Below, piece by piece: positions 14,001 to 30,890 of a stretch of DNA of 64,000 nt (its first letter is position 1; each line of letters begins with the position of its first letter). The translations under genes and the position numbers were made by a program. The notes under the pieces were generated by a model that was given only the letters and a program-made list of their open reading frames with translations, searched no databases and had not been told where the DNA came from. Origin of the DNA: Haliclystus octoradiatus (Eukaryota > Cnidaria > Staurozoa > Stauromedusae > Haliclystidae); NCBI GenBank assembly GCA_916610825.1, contig OU744448.1:31824160-31888159 (forward strand). Direction: 5' to 3'.

Positions 14001-14169
14001 TAAAACTAATAAAAAACCAGACTGTCACAAGGCCAAAACGATGATAACTAAAACGTTCTTCAGAGTTAAAATCAAAACAGTGCTGGAAAAAAGAACAAAA
14101 CAAGCAAATGCTGTGAAAGCAACCTCAAAGGGGTCAAGATCCATAGCGATGAGGGATGCCATAAAATAG
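11027..14169 (+). pseudogene. P-element transposase, decayed (THAP + RNase H-like + C-terminal domains)
   Basis: Exon 1 (11027-11188) encodes a THAP zinc finger starting MTGCCAVGCSNHDDNG. It appears to join through a GC-AG intron to an exon at 11292, giving C-E-V-H-F and then KLKPNAIPTIF. A coiled-coil-like region follows (HELKRQLKKADEKHNNL, 11650-11790). The exon ending at 12085 has NAFKIRYACGVTGYTLL and a clean GTAAGG donor. The catalytic core from about 12351 carries LLLDEMAIK and MDMDGGN, then MPDVPHLIKNLRN. C-terminal parts include WFDLMTSRSP, RFTEDALENLFSSVR and YHFLKLNKHCPECKN. An in-frame TAA at 12736-12738 and frame changes near 12890, 13180, 13385 and 13870 show that it is dead. Confidence 0.85.
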
Positions 14170-14664
14170 GATAGGTTAATTATTATAAGAACAACATATT
14201 ATGATGTTACTATATTGTAAAATAAATAACAAATAATAAAAACCTCACATACCACATCTCCTTTATTCTTCAATCCAGATTTGATTTAAGCTGTTGTTAT
14301 GGTAGAGCTGTCTATGGTTATAGGGCATATAATCTGCAATTTACCGACAGCTGCTTATTAGTTTGCAGTGAGTGCACAATATCGCGCACTATTGGTAAGC
14401 TGTTTAGCTGACAAATCCACAACAACGCTCTAAACACGCTTCCAGCAAGCTTACACACTAATTCACTATTAATGGCCTCCAGTTAATTGATTGAAGTCTT
14501 CTTCAAACTTCTTGAGATTCTTTTTATGATTTATTGTTATATTTCAGGTAAAATTATTATATAAAACTCCATAATAAATGCGTGCAGCCTTCGTTTCTCA
14601 AATTAAACAAGTTTGGATCTTCAATGGCCGCTGGCCGCGCTAAAAACTTGGTCCCAGACTACCA

Positions 14665-14694
14665 TGTCCTAACACTTCTAAATAGATAGCTCTG
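14665..14694 (-). repeat. Right terminal inverted repeat of the P element
   Basis: Reverse complement of the left terminus except one base. Followed directly by the second GTATAGGA target duplication (14695-14702). Confidence 0.88.
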
Positions 14695-14844
14695 GTATAG
14701 GATAGGGATGAACTTTTGTTAGATAGTTAAAATAAATGGCCCGATGATCACTTTGTGATGTGAAACTTGAAGTAATGGAAATCTACAATGTTTCATTTTT
14801 AACTCTCATTTTATATCTTGTAAGTACCCATGTTTTATTACCAA

Positions 14845-15655
14845 TGATTTTAATTATCCATCCATAGACTGGTCGATACCAACCAGCTGTTTTGATAAAT
14901 GTCATCATGAGTTCTTACATTGTGTAAATTCTAGCAATTTAAAACAATGTGTTATGCAGCTCACTAGGCAACAGAGAACATTATCTTTAATCTTTGCTAC
15001 AGGCCCAATGAAAAATTTTAAGTTCAGAGGTAACAAGTCCATTTACATCCTTTTGCGACATTGATTCCATAAGCTTTACTATTCATAATCCTGCAGTACT
15101 ACCTAATAAAGGGTATCATCATCAAATATTTTAACCAAATTTTCGCAAATCTAATTATCAATCAATCTGTGAGCACTTGGCAACAATTAACTGGCGATCT
15201 AAGCTACGAAATTGCTGTGATGACGTTGAAATGTTTTGGAACAATATATGTTTCGCATTTGATTACTGTATTCAAAACTTGGTACCGTCCTCTCCTATTG
15301 GTTGTAAAAAGCAAACCATTCGAAGAAATCTTTGTTAGCATCTAATGGATCTCATGTAATTGAGGATAATGACAAAGCGAAATTAATGAGCGACTATTTT
15401 CCAAAAAGTCTATAAATAATAAAATACGCATTGAAAATATATACATCGACCCCAAGAAAGCCTGTGGTACCGTATCTCCTCAAAAGCTTCTCCTCAATTT
15501 GCAGGTAAAATGGATTGAAAATGAGCGCCATAACTGGATTTCCCAATTCCTAATAGAACGATCTCAATGTGTATGTGTCAATTTGGCCATGTCAAGTTCA
15601 TTACCAAGTGGAATTCTACATGGCTCTGTTACTTGGCCCTTAAACTAAGCTCGCT
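14845..15655 (+). mobile_element. Decayed LINE fragment (endonuclease to RT)
   Basis: Broken translation on the plus strand recalls CR1/Jockey-type ORF2. The end of the endonuclease domain reads FNYPSIDWSIPTSCF with CVMQLTRQQ (GDFNYPSIDW and PTR in relatives). A linker follows with NWRSKLRNC and MFWNNI. The RT part has a mutated motif A (DPKKACGTVS for DFSKAFDTVS), then WISQFLIERSQCV and LPSGILHGSVTWPL (PQGSVLGPL in relatives). Stops and a large internal deletion mark it as old. The lineage differs from the 47-64 kb LINEs. Confidence 0.65.
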
Positions 15656-17115
15656 TAGGAGGAAGTTGAGCTCTTTAAGTGCAGACATTAGGTAGCAGTT
15701 TAGACCAGTTGGAATGTTAATAGATGATTCTAGTGTACATGAGCCAAGGCCGGCCTTATTGTCTGAGCAATGCGTTGCATATTTGTTTAAGTGTGATTCG
15801 TGTACTGCGAGTTAATTGCAAACTGACTCAGTTAAGTCAAAATCATTCAAATTTATTCATATCTGTATTTCTGTATAATTAAAATATAATCATTATTTTT
15901 CTTGTGTCCGTACGTAAAATTTCATTGTCATGTTATACATTAGATTCTGTAAATTAGATTTAATTTACATAATGTAAGGTAAAATTGAAACAAAGATGAA
16001 GCAAAGCCTTTCAATAACTCAAAGTTTCACGTGTTTCTTTCACGATCATCAGACGGTATAAGACATACCATTTTACTGTTACTTAAAGTTGAGCATTGAG
16101 CACTATTAACCTCGCAATATTTTCAAATTTCAATGTTCGTTTAAATTTTATACATATTCTATACCATGTATATATCAATTTTAAACTTATTCCTTTTCGC
16201 TTAAAAACTATTTATGATACATCGAAGCGTTGCAATTCTCAGAGTTATCTCTTGTTGCTATCTTTCACTTTAAAAATAAATTTAAAATAATGATACTAGT
16301 AACAAAGGAGCCACATTTCCCAAAAAGACTGTTAAACTTAAATGCAAACAAATTATACAACACGATTCATGCAATCTTATGCAGCAATATTCATCAATCT
16401 CAATCAATATTCATACAGCTCAACCATTGTTCCACAATCGTAACGTCGTATCTGTTAACATTCATTGTGGCTGCTAGATGATTGATATTTCACTTTATTT
16501 GATAGAAAATATTTCAAATATTTGCTTTGTGAAATGTTATAATAAAATATCATTGTTATTCATGAGGTGTTTTTAAATATAAGGGTGGTATTTTCTGCAC
16601 TGATCACTAGGCGACCAAATGATGCAATCAAACTCACGATTCTGATCGGGCAAATTGTGTTCGATTCCGCGGGAGTGAAATGGACAGTTTCTGTTGATAA
16701 GATAAATAAATTCAGAGCTTAGAACGATTAAATAGGTTTGTTTTTTGTATTGGAAAAGCGTTCTTACACGGGTTTGCCTTTCTCCATCGCAAATTCCTGC
16801 ATTCAAGGAAGTTTTTTAAAACTGTGGAGCTGGAATAAACCCGTCTGCGGCTCATTTACGAAAACTTTTATAAAACGAGATTTAAACGAGAACTTAAGTC
16901 TTAAATGTCTCCAGAGATTAAATTTTCTAGAGATCGGCAGGCAGTCGTTATTGTAAATAATTCTTTGTATGTAATATATGGATGCTTGATGTAAACCAGC
17001 CTCATGTTTTATTTCAAATGAGTCAACATACTTCGCCATTGATTTGAGAACCAGAAAATATTTTTTTCAATAAACATTCTTGAGGAAAGATTTGATAGTT
17101 TAAATATATACTTAC
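15656..17115. other. Stretch with no recognised gene
   Basis: AT-rich noncoding sequence. Short frames (16096-16290, 16230-16481, 16738-16956 and opposites) lack familiar motifs. A weak B-box-like string (GTGTTCGATTCC near 16658) has no convincing A box in front of it. Confidence 0.4.
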
Positions 17116-18262
17116 CAATAGAAATTGAATCCTTTTCCACATAAAGATGTACATCATCCTCACATTGTAGATTCCCGTTTAAGAAAAATTGAGTGGGTTA
17201 GGCCCATCTAATTGTTGGAGAACATTGTAGATTAATGCTATAATTTATTTGAGGGATTGAAGAAAATTCAATCATTTTACAATTCTTGTACTTGATTCAT
17301 TAGCCAAATTATCTCTTCAACAGCAAAACAGGGATAAAAAATTTTGTCATATCAATCATCATCATCATCATCATCATCATTTATTCAGAACCCGATAAGC
17401 TTACAGTTTTTTTTCACGGGTCTGTACATAATAAGTAAAAGATAATAACAGATTATAATAAGTTACAGTAGAAAAGAGAAATATTTACAGAGACAATAAT
17501 AAATATATAAGTGAGTAAAGATTAGTTAAATGTGTCATTCACATGCATTTGATTCTTGAGGAGATGCATAAATTTGGCACCGTCACTAGTAGCCACCTTC
17601 ATCCCGGACGCCATCCCATTCCACTTTCGAACACCAGCTTGTTTGAATGAATGTGGATGGCTTTGCTCAATGTAGATGTCGTTGTAGGAATACGAGCGCG
17701 TTCTTGTGGACTGCAGTTTTTTGAATAGAAGGAGAAGCACAGGAGAGGCTATGTCGATTTTGATTTTGTGTGTGAAAATTAGCTGGTGAGATGTTATTTT
17801 GTCTCTGATTGATATCCAACAAAGTTGACTAAGCATGTCAAAGACCCATGTTCGATAATTACAGTGAAGAACGGTCCTTATACCTCTGTTCTGAAATCTC
17901 TGGAGGTGATCAATATGTTGTTTCTTGCAATTCCCCCATACGACAGAGCATGGCATAATTGCATAAAATACAGAGCTGAAAAGTGAATGCCATTTTTTCT
18001 CAAAGCAAAATAATTCTAGGGAATTATTGCAACAGGCACGATATTCCAAGAGCGAGTGGAAGGACCGTACGTCAATTTAATGCCTTTATGTCACTTGCAA
18101 GTTAGTTATCGAATTTGAGGATGCAAGTTACCATCAAAAGAGTAATTTGGACAGAAGAATGTGTAATCAGTCACACCACCCCAGAGAGCACCTTTGCAAA
18201 CAAATTCAGATTCAAGCAATGATCGATTTCTGAACGAACTATACCCGCCATTCAATCATAGT
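17116..18262 (-). pseudogene. Decayed paralogue of genes A and B (TSP1-like and first FReD exon)
   Basis: Two exon relics lie in the order and strand of gene A. The first-FReD-exon equivalent (17116-17207) keeps both splice sites and TGIYNV but is 92 bp against 102 bp in A and B, so it is out of frame, and it has a stop before TGIYNV. The TSP1-like equivalent (18132 to about 18262) reads YSSFRNRSLLESEFVCKG, where gene A has YSSFGNRTCLESEIGCKD. Several cysteines are lost and its 5' part is cut off after ATGATTGAAT. Parts of the intron resemble gene A's intron at 4100-4530, and a LINE 3' end is inserted in it. This is a third, dead member of the cluster. Confidence 0.75.
17354..18049 (-). mobile_element. 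5'-truncated LINE 3' end with (ATG)n tail
   Basis: A minus-strand frame (17522-18049) encodes the C-terminal part of a LINE ORF2: FYAIMPCSVVWGNC, HIDHLQRFQNRGIR, then SFKQAGVRKWNGM near the end. This pattern (VIWG...LQNRAAR...WN.L) is typical of CR1/Jockey-group RT C-termini. The 3' UTR ends AAGCTTATCGGGTTCTGAAT and passes into (ATG)n at 17354-17380. It sits inside the intron of the gene A/B pseudogene. The tail has the opposite strand sense from that of the 47-64 kb LINEs, so it is a different family. Confidence 0.7.
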
Positions 18263-18442
18263 TAATAAAACATATGTCGAGAAAGCGGCGAAGGTAATCA
18301 AAGGCGGAGGTATCTGATGTAGTCCCGTGATCGTGCAGGTGTAGTCTATTTTTTGCAAATGATGGATCGTCGTAGCCACATGTCGCAATATATGATCTCA
18401 ATTTATTTATTCGTTTTCTAGACTTATTTCGCTTCTGTTGAT

Positions 18443-18669
18443 ATGCCTGGTGCAAATTGCGCATTTTTAGGAAGTGGAATATGTAGAGAAAGAAACAAAT
18501 ACGAAGGAGTTGGTATTTTTAAAGTACAGAAAGGAAAGAACGATTTTTATCAAGGATGGAGAGCGAACATGCTCTCTGTAATTAAAAGAAATCCAGTTGA
18601 AGAAACAAACCAAGAACGATGCATTATTTGTTTGTGCACATCATTTTGAAAGTCATGAATATGAAATTG
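18443..18669 (+). pseudogene. THAP-domain exon with a frame break
   Basis: The translation starts MPGANCAFLGSGICRER and continues GVGIFKVQ and DFYQGWRANML, matching the THAP zinc-finger pattern (C-x-n-C and a buried Trp). The second metal pair, CAHHFESHEYEI, is found in another frame after about 18613, so one indel separates the halves. A GTTAGT donor follows at 18670. No transposase core was found next to it. It may be the first exon of another THAP/P-type transposon or a remnant of a THAP gene. Confidence 0.6.
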
Positions 18670-20594
18670 GTTAGTGCAGATACATTATGCCCTTTATTAA
18701 ATATATAGACCTACAATTTGATGACAATTTGTATGAACAAATTGAATTCATAGTTTTAAAATTCAGAATCTGCTTTGAGACTTCTGTTAAAAGTGTATGA
18801 CTCTAGAAGAGTTAGGTAATTTTAAATATTTTCCCCTTAAATAAATATTTTTAAGGAGGATGCAGTCTAACTTACAAATTTCCAGCGTGGAGCGGGTGAC
18901 TGCCTTGGTACTAGTACCAATTTCCTAACAGAAACCCTGTTACTGATCACCGTGCTGTATTGGTCATCTTCAGAGCTAGGTTATCTGATATTGATAAGGG
19001 ATTACTCATCTTGAGTCCATGCAGATAAAATTAAACTAGCTGGACGTTAGGGCGTTGTCTAGTTAGTCTCTCCGATTGATCGTTTGCCTACTATTATAGC
19101 TTTTGTTGTTGCAGCTTCTAGCATTATTGATGTTGACAATGACATAACTCCGACGGCTATCTGTTAGACAACGACTTTTGCCATCAATACCGCTGTTTTG
19201 TATATCATATTACACTTTGACCATATATGTTGCTGATGCGGTTCTTCCGTTATATTTTGAAAAAGACAGTAAAATACCCAAAACAATTTCTATTCGTTAG
19301 GTCACATAGAGAATGGCATTGCATTTTTATATCGACAATCATAGTTTGTCAGTCAATGGATCCAGTTGATCCGTGATTGGTTATATCTAGGCAAGTTGTT
19401 GTTATTTGCCCTTTCAGAAGCCTCTGTGAAAGTCAATCTATTAGTTTGCATGTCCGTAAGTGGGAATGGGACTGTTGTGAAACTAAAATTGGTAATGCAA
19501 GGTAGCTAGATTAGTGCAAATAATTTATTTACTCTTTCACCAAGCAGTAAATCATACTGAAGCCATTCAGAGTTGAACATAATTTTGTTTTGTTCATTAT
19601 AGAATGTGCAACAAAATAGATTTAATCTATCATGTTGATTATACGCTATACCTTATTCATTTGGCAGGGGATATATATATATATTATCTATAATGTTGGA
19701 TATAGTCTATAGCCCTTAGTCTATAGTTCATATACACCGTAAATCGACCACGTAACCTGTAAATGCCTGTCAATTACATTTCAGCGAATGAAAGCATCAT
19801 CAGGACTCAGCATTGTTTACTGATTTGGTAGGTAATCCATAATGTTGATTGTAGCTGCTTGTAACGTCAGGTAAGGTGCGTCGTTACGATGTACATATAT
19901 AATCTGTACATTCTCGGTATTGTATCCATCTCCGTTGTCTGAAATTGATCCTTTGGTCATTTCTGAGGAGAAGATGTATTCAAAATTGGCGATTTGTTTC
20001 CAATTGTGCTAGTAATGCTGCATTGTTGTGCTTCAGCATTTGAATAAAATTCTTAATTTGATTGCCTGAAATATTTTTAAAGAATAACCAATTTATTGAC
20101 TCAATGACCAGATATGAATTTTGATCATGTTACCATAACGACTAATTCAGTAGTAGAATTGAGCCGATGACAGTGCCCTTGTTAGATATTGAGGCAAAAA
20201 AATGTCACTATTTTCTGTGATTACAATTAAATGATTGAATTCCAGATGAGCTGAGTTGTTAGATCACACAGCTTTGAATACAATCACGTGATTTGCTTGT
20301 AACATACAGTTACGTTTATTCAGATGATAAAATTCAGCATTTTCAAAGTATTTTTTGTAACAATATGAGCCGTAAAACAGCATAAGAATTGGAATCTACT
20401 ATTATATCATGATTGGAAATAGCCTACAACTATTCACAATGAATTCCATCGCTATCAGAAGATATCGAAAATATTGAATTTAATCATGAACATTGGATGA
20501 CTTTTGGTGACTTGTTTAGTTCAGTGCAGATTAACCACCGAAAGCTATAACATCAAGTTATACAAAATTTCAATCCCTTTAGCATAACAATGCT
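18670..20594. other. Stretch with no recognised gene
   Basis: No frame shows a familiar domain. If the THAP exon belongs to a transposon, its later exons should lie here, but I could not read any P-type hallmark on the plus strand. Contains a short (AT)n at about 19672-19684. Confidence 0.4.
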
Positions 20595-20884
20595 ACAATG
20601 GCCGAGGCAGGCCACTTTTAAAACGCTCTCATTAATATCTAAACTTCAAACTTGATGGATCGTTAGAAGTTTGAAGTTTGAAGTTTGAAGTTTGAGGTTT
20701 GAAGTTGGAAGTTTGAAGTTTGAAGTTTGTATATAAAGCCTCTAGCCAGACATCCGCTCTATTGAAATTAGCCAATCACATATCCATAAATCACGTGGTT
20801 CGGCGGGGACGATGGTGTCTGACTATTTTGATGTAATAAACTAATAATGACAGCGTTTTAAAAGTGGCCCGCCTCGGCCATCGT
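20595..20884. mobile_element. MITE with 33-bp inverted repeats and 8-bp target duplication
   Basis: Left (20595-20627) and right (20852-20884) ends are inverted repeats with two mismatches. Both contain ATGGCCGAGGC and CCACTTTTAAAACGCT. The flanks carry an identical 8-bp ACAATGCT (20587-20594 and 20885-20892). The 290-bp interior has no coding capacity and holds a 7-bp minisatellite. The 8-bp duplication fits hAT- or P-like transposases; the terminal sequence is not that of the P element at 10792. Confidence 0.85.
20666..20729 (+). repeat. 7-bp minisatellite (GAAGTTT)n
   Basis: About nine tandem copies of GAAGTTT with two single-base variants, inside the MITE at 20595-20884. Confidence 0.9.
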
Positions 20885-20892
20885 ACAATGCT

Positions 20893-23800
20893 AAACAATT
20901 GTTTTGTAATGTACTAATTAAAAAACAATGTGGATTGATATTAGCTCAAAATAGAAATATTAAGATATTATAATATGTATTAGTTATCTGATTTAGTCGA
21001 TCAGATGGCTTCATACGATCGCGTGATTCAGTTGTAACTTCTACTTAGGTCTGTTCTAAAAATTTATCTTTTCAAGTTCTTAGTTCTATGCCGATTGACA
21101 AAGAATTATCATTATTTAAATTTCACTATAACGTATGCAGACCTTTTTCATTAAAACCCAAATGAAAATAAATTCACAAATACCAACAACAAAACCAAAA
21201 TTTAATTTTCAAAAGAAAGTATAACATTGTTAAGACACATCGTAAAATCATTGAATTGCTTGATATCAACATTGTAAGAAATAATTTATAATGGTTTAAG
21301 AAATAACTTATAATGGATTAAGAAAATTTTTAAATTTTTCCTAATATTCTGACTAATTACAATTCTCTAAAAGTAGGTCATATTCTATAGTAGTTGTCAA
21401 TGGAATTTATACTTATCCTTTAAATTTTTCGTGCAGCCTTCTAATTTTGAACATCATTAATTCATAATTGTTATTACAACTTTGAAATAGTTGACTTTTC
21501 TTATCAAATGTGAGTCAAAGAACATTCTAGCAACCATCATTTCTCTTGCGGAAAATCTGTCTCATTTCTTGATTCTTTCCAATATCTGTTAACATTACCT
21601 TGCTATTTACATTCAGTTATAAAATATAGCAATATTAAAGGAGATATTTGGATAAATTTATGAAAAACAATCCTTTTGTTTCGAAACTAAAAATATACAT
21701 ATATTACTCGTTACAAAACGGTGCCAAATCCACGCTAAATTTATCATAATGGTCAGAGTCTAAATAAAGCGATGATACGTTTTGCCATCATATTTACGCG
21801 AATGAAGAGATTTTAATTGTTATAATCATATATACAAGGTAAAAAAAACGAGTATTGCGATACACAAAATCGAAATAATCAGTACTCACCAAACCAGCAT
21901 GGTTATGGTTTACATAGAACAATTGTATTCGACACTGCCCTCAATGGGGCATAGAAACTCCAGGGTTAAAGTTCATAATAAATATATTGCGCTGTGTGTT
22001 GTGATATTGATTCACCGCCGATGCACCGCCGATATTCGGGAATGGACAAGCGATAAGCACATGATCTCCCGTATCGGTGAAATACAGCGATGATCTCCAG
22101 TATGATCCCGTCTCAAAGAAAAAACCGACTTAAGAAGAGCACAGTTGTATTTTTCTTTTGAATATCAACAGTTTTTGCAATATCACAACTAGCCTATACA
22201 GATTACGAATGATAGAAAATTTGTATGCTGATATATATAGAATCGAGATAAACGCGGACTTATTTGAAATGAATCTTTTAAGAAATTCAAGCAATTTGAA
22301 TTGTACGAAACTACTCTAGCGATCATCAAATAAGGAATGGATAATGATTGCTTCACTGATGAATATATGGAATGTGATTCATTCCGTGTCGATAGGTTCG
22401 TTGGAATATAGAAAACTGGAAGGATGATAATTATAAATTTTTGATAATGAAAGAGGTACTCCAAGACGAAGACGTTGAAGACACTCTCTACATAATGATA
22501 AATGATATATATATATATGTTTATTTGTGTATTCTGTCTTTAGGAATCCTGGATATACTGCATTGTTACTGAAAATGTAATGGAAGCATACTATTTAATT
22601 GTTTCCAGTCTTCAATCTTTTGTTTTTTAATTGTAAAATTTTGATTCAGATACAGACAAGTTGATTCAATTCAGGAATTTCAATCTTCAATTTTGAAGCT
22701 TTTTAAACTGGATTTCTATCATAGACCGAATAACATCAAATCAATTAATTCTCATCCATAAAATGGAATTTAATCTCCTTCGCTTTCCACATTATTTCAA
22801 CGAATTATATCTATCTATAAAATAAAGTATTTTCTTATAAAATGATGGTATCAATTTGTAATATAAATGATAATAATGATGAATCTGGATTCTTATTGTT
22901 ATACAATTAAAAAATTAAATAAGGCATCTTGCAGTTTAAAATCTATCTGAATTGTTCCCAATTAAGTACCATGTTTTCATCAAGATTGATGTAAGATGTT
23001 TCTCAAAACTCGTAGTGTATTAACAAAGTTTTTATTATTCATAACTAAAAAAAGTATACAGAGCACTATACATCTCCAAATATAAAAAGTTTAATTATCA
23101 CAAGAGCAGATTAGACTATACACTTCAGCTTTCAGAGAGATGCTTTAAATAATTGCTATAATTAATCATCATGCTAAGAAATTTACAGTTTGAACGTAAA
23201 TATGCCTATAAGGCAGATAATGGCATACATGAAGTACTTCCAATAAATCTTAGTGGATTCATTCTCATCCTGTCACCAGAATAATCTATGTACCAGGCCT
23301 GAATAAGAAACAATTGGATGCTGTTCAATTGAATCAATCTTCCGTTACCCTGGGACCAACTCAATCGAACCAAATCAGTAGCGATAAAGGTGATCAATTG
23401 CGAACAATGATGGCGTACCACATACGACTTTTGTGCTAACTTTTTATATTTTATTTGAAAAGAAATATAATTGAATTATCAGTATAACATTTAACTTGTC
23501 GATGGATTCGCTACATCCAACGGAAATTTCATTTCACATATCATACAATAACTCACTTTTTTTCTGATTCTACAGAAACGAATTCAATGCGATCGACATT
23601 TTAGAGGGTATAATCTATTTTTATCAGGCTATTTATAACCATAAAGATATGACGTCAATAAGAAATCAATTACGTGATATATCCGATGTGTTCTTCTAAA
23701 ATGTATACAAATTGAAAGAGCGTGCACAAAATGGATAAGCTTATTCATAAAATAAGAAGATTCAAGTTATTGTTTGAAATGATTCCTGGCTCTAAATCGC

Positions 23801-23964
23801 TATTATCCATTTGAAATAGTGAAGTGATCGGTTATTTATTAACGGCTAACTTATAACACGCCCAATTAGAATTAATATCCAGCAGGTTCTATTGTGCATA
23901 GAACAATGCCATCTTGTTATAAATTATGAAGATCAATGATATTGCTAACACATGGTCTATGATA
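20893..23964. other. Stretch with no recognised gene
   Basis: AT-rich intergenic sequence upstream of gene C. Short frames at 21899-22093, 22189-22464 and 23206-23421 show no signal peptide or known motif. A (TA)n run lies at about 22506-22519 and a small duplication (ATAATTTATAATGG / ATAACTTATAATGG) near 21280-21315. Confidence 0.45.
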
Positions 23965-23974
23965 AGATATAAGT
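23965..23974 (+). promoter_or_regulatory. Possible TATA element of gene C
   Basis: AGATATAAGT lies about 30 bp before a TCAGCA initiator-like string and about 40 bp before the ATG at 24005, next to a GATAAG site. Spacing fits a core promoter with a very short leader; this is pattern only. Confidence 0.3.
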
Positions 23975-24004
23975 CGAGTCCATTCTATCAGCAACTGTCA
24001 AGAG

Positions 24005-29406
<5,402 letters not shown>

Positions 29407-29594
29407 AAATTAAAAAGGGTTTAATCCCGAATTGTAAATAATTATCCGAACAATCATTGTAATGTATTATGTATCTGCAAAATTATTGATTAAGACGATG
29501 ACCGTATTGGCGTAAATTTAGATTAGCAAACAGGATTGACTGATTTTCAGACTACTATATGTAAAAATGTATTTTATCTTCAACAGTTAGCAAC

Positions 29595-29600
29595 AATAAA
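29595..29600 (+). promoter_or_regulatory. Possible polyadenylation signal of gene C
   Basis: AATAAA about 190 bp after the gene C stop, followed by a G-rich then GT-rich stretch. Confidence 0.35.
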
Positions 29601-30417
29601 GGGGGTAAAATGCATGGGGAATCTCCAGGTTGTTTTCTTCTTCAGATTCAAAATTGTATGTATGAAATTATTCCATTAGATGTTTCTCTTGTTTATTAGA
29701 TATACTAGTATGACATTATCAAGGTAACATTATTGTTTAAAAGATATTATAACAACTTCAGTTATTGTTCAACTTTGTTCCTCGATCACTTGTCTAATGA
29801 ATGCAGCGCCTCTGGTTAGTGCTTGACAGGCAGCGGTACATCTGTTTGTGGAATAGTCCTCAAATTCAATTCAAACATGCCTATTTTGTTAGCTTGTGGT
29901 TTTCGGAAGGGAATCACGCCAAAATTTGTTCATACGACATTCATCTCAAAAGTAGTACCTCTAATTGGGGGTCCATAGAACGCTCTAAAAATCACAATGT
30001 TTTTTGAGAATAGAATGAATACATATTTTGTTTTGGCTTCGACTTTCTTAATAAAATCGCCTGTCAGGTTGCTGAGCGGTGTTATATTGAGGAAAATACC
30101 GCATGACGGTCCTACAAGCTTCTCTACTAAACGTTCATTAATAGATTTACGTCATAAAAATAGATCCAGTCTCTTTTTTTCTTAGCAAGATTTTGCCTAA
30201 AACACCTCTTTGATGGTCCTTACATCAACAAGGATATTCCAGATCAAAATAAAAATTAAATCAATTGTTAATATTCGGACTCGAATACATCATATATCAA
30301 ATTATAGTTGCAAAGGATTTTCCCACTTTAAATGTTATACTTAACTAATTTTCAAAATAATGTGATTGCTAACATTTCTCATGTACATCAAGTTTGTTTA
30401 AAGTTGTAGTCATTTAG
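29601..30417. other. Stretch with no recognised gene
   Basis: Two overlapping short plus-strand frames (29801-30007 and 29997-30185) and an opposite open frame cover a less AT-rich part that may be an old repeat. No motif identifies it. Confidence 0.35.
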
Positions 30418-30634
30418 AAGGGGTGATTAGCTCAGCTGGCAGAGCAACCAAACTTCAGATCGTGTCATATCTGATCGACTGTGGTTAAATCCCCCTGAGG
30501 TCAAATCAGCCTTGACTTTATCTGTAACATCAAATGAGTACCATTTAAGGATGGCGGATGGAATGGTTTAGAAGGAATTGCATTGTGAGTAGCTGCGGTG
30601 CATCGTTGCCTATCTGCCATGAAATCTAATTCTA
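30418..30634 (+). mobile_element. tRNA-derived SINE, 3'-truncated copy
   Basis: Same family as 7033-7407. The A box is TTAGCTCAGCTGGCAGAGC, followed by a mutated B box (GGTTAAATCCCC, 30483-30494) and the body block GTGAGTAGCTGCGGTGCATC. The sequence leaves the family after GCCATGAAATCTA. The distal 120 bp or so and any target duplication are not seen. Confidence 0.8.
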
Positions 30635-30845
30635 CTTATAACCTCTATTTCAATGTAATGCCAGTGCTTAAACTGTTGTGACACAAAGAATAATTTGTCT
30701 TTTGGCTTGGTCTATGATATCTACGATAGTAACGTCCAAGACATAGTTTTGATAATACAAAGATAAGAAAAATTACGTATAATGAAGCACAAAAATATTA
30801 CACAGAAATCGTCGTACATGTAGTTATTCTTGTGTCGAGTCATCA

Positions 30846-30890
30846 TCTACTATATAAACGTCGATGTATGTCTGTCTGTATTAACATTAT
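30846..30890 (+). mobile_element. Possible Helitron 5' terminus
   Basis: TCTACTATATAAACGTCGAT followed by TGTATGTCTGTCTGT has the form of many animal Helitron 5' ends (TC start, AT-rich lead, then TGTCTGTCTG). No matching CTRR end with hairpin was located downstream, so the extent is unknown. Confidence 0.35.

Larger units (their letters stand above)
10792..14694 (+). mobile_element. P-element-family DNA transposon with intact termini
   Basis: The ends are 30-bp inverted repeats (10792-10821 and 14665-14694) that begin CAGAGCTATCTATTTAGAAG and differ at one inner position. They are flanked by an identical 8-bp target duplication, GTATAGGA (10784-10791 and 14695-14702). About 30-bp termini beginning CA plus an 8-bp duplication are typical of P elements, and the interior encodes a THAP-domain P-type transposase. 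Length is 3,903 bp. The termini are well preserved while the transposase is broken, so only mobilisation in trans would be possible. Confidence 0.9.

Noticed and set aside
16585..16690. B-box-like string GTGTTCGATTCC
   Set aside because: No convincing A box or tRNA stems, and it does not match the SINE family.
29801..30185. Overlapping short plus-strand frames and an opposite open frame
   Set aside because: Possible old repeat, but no family could be named from the translation.
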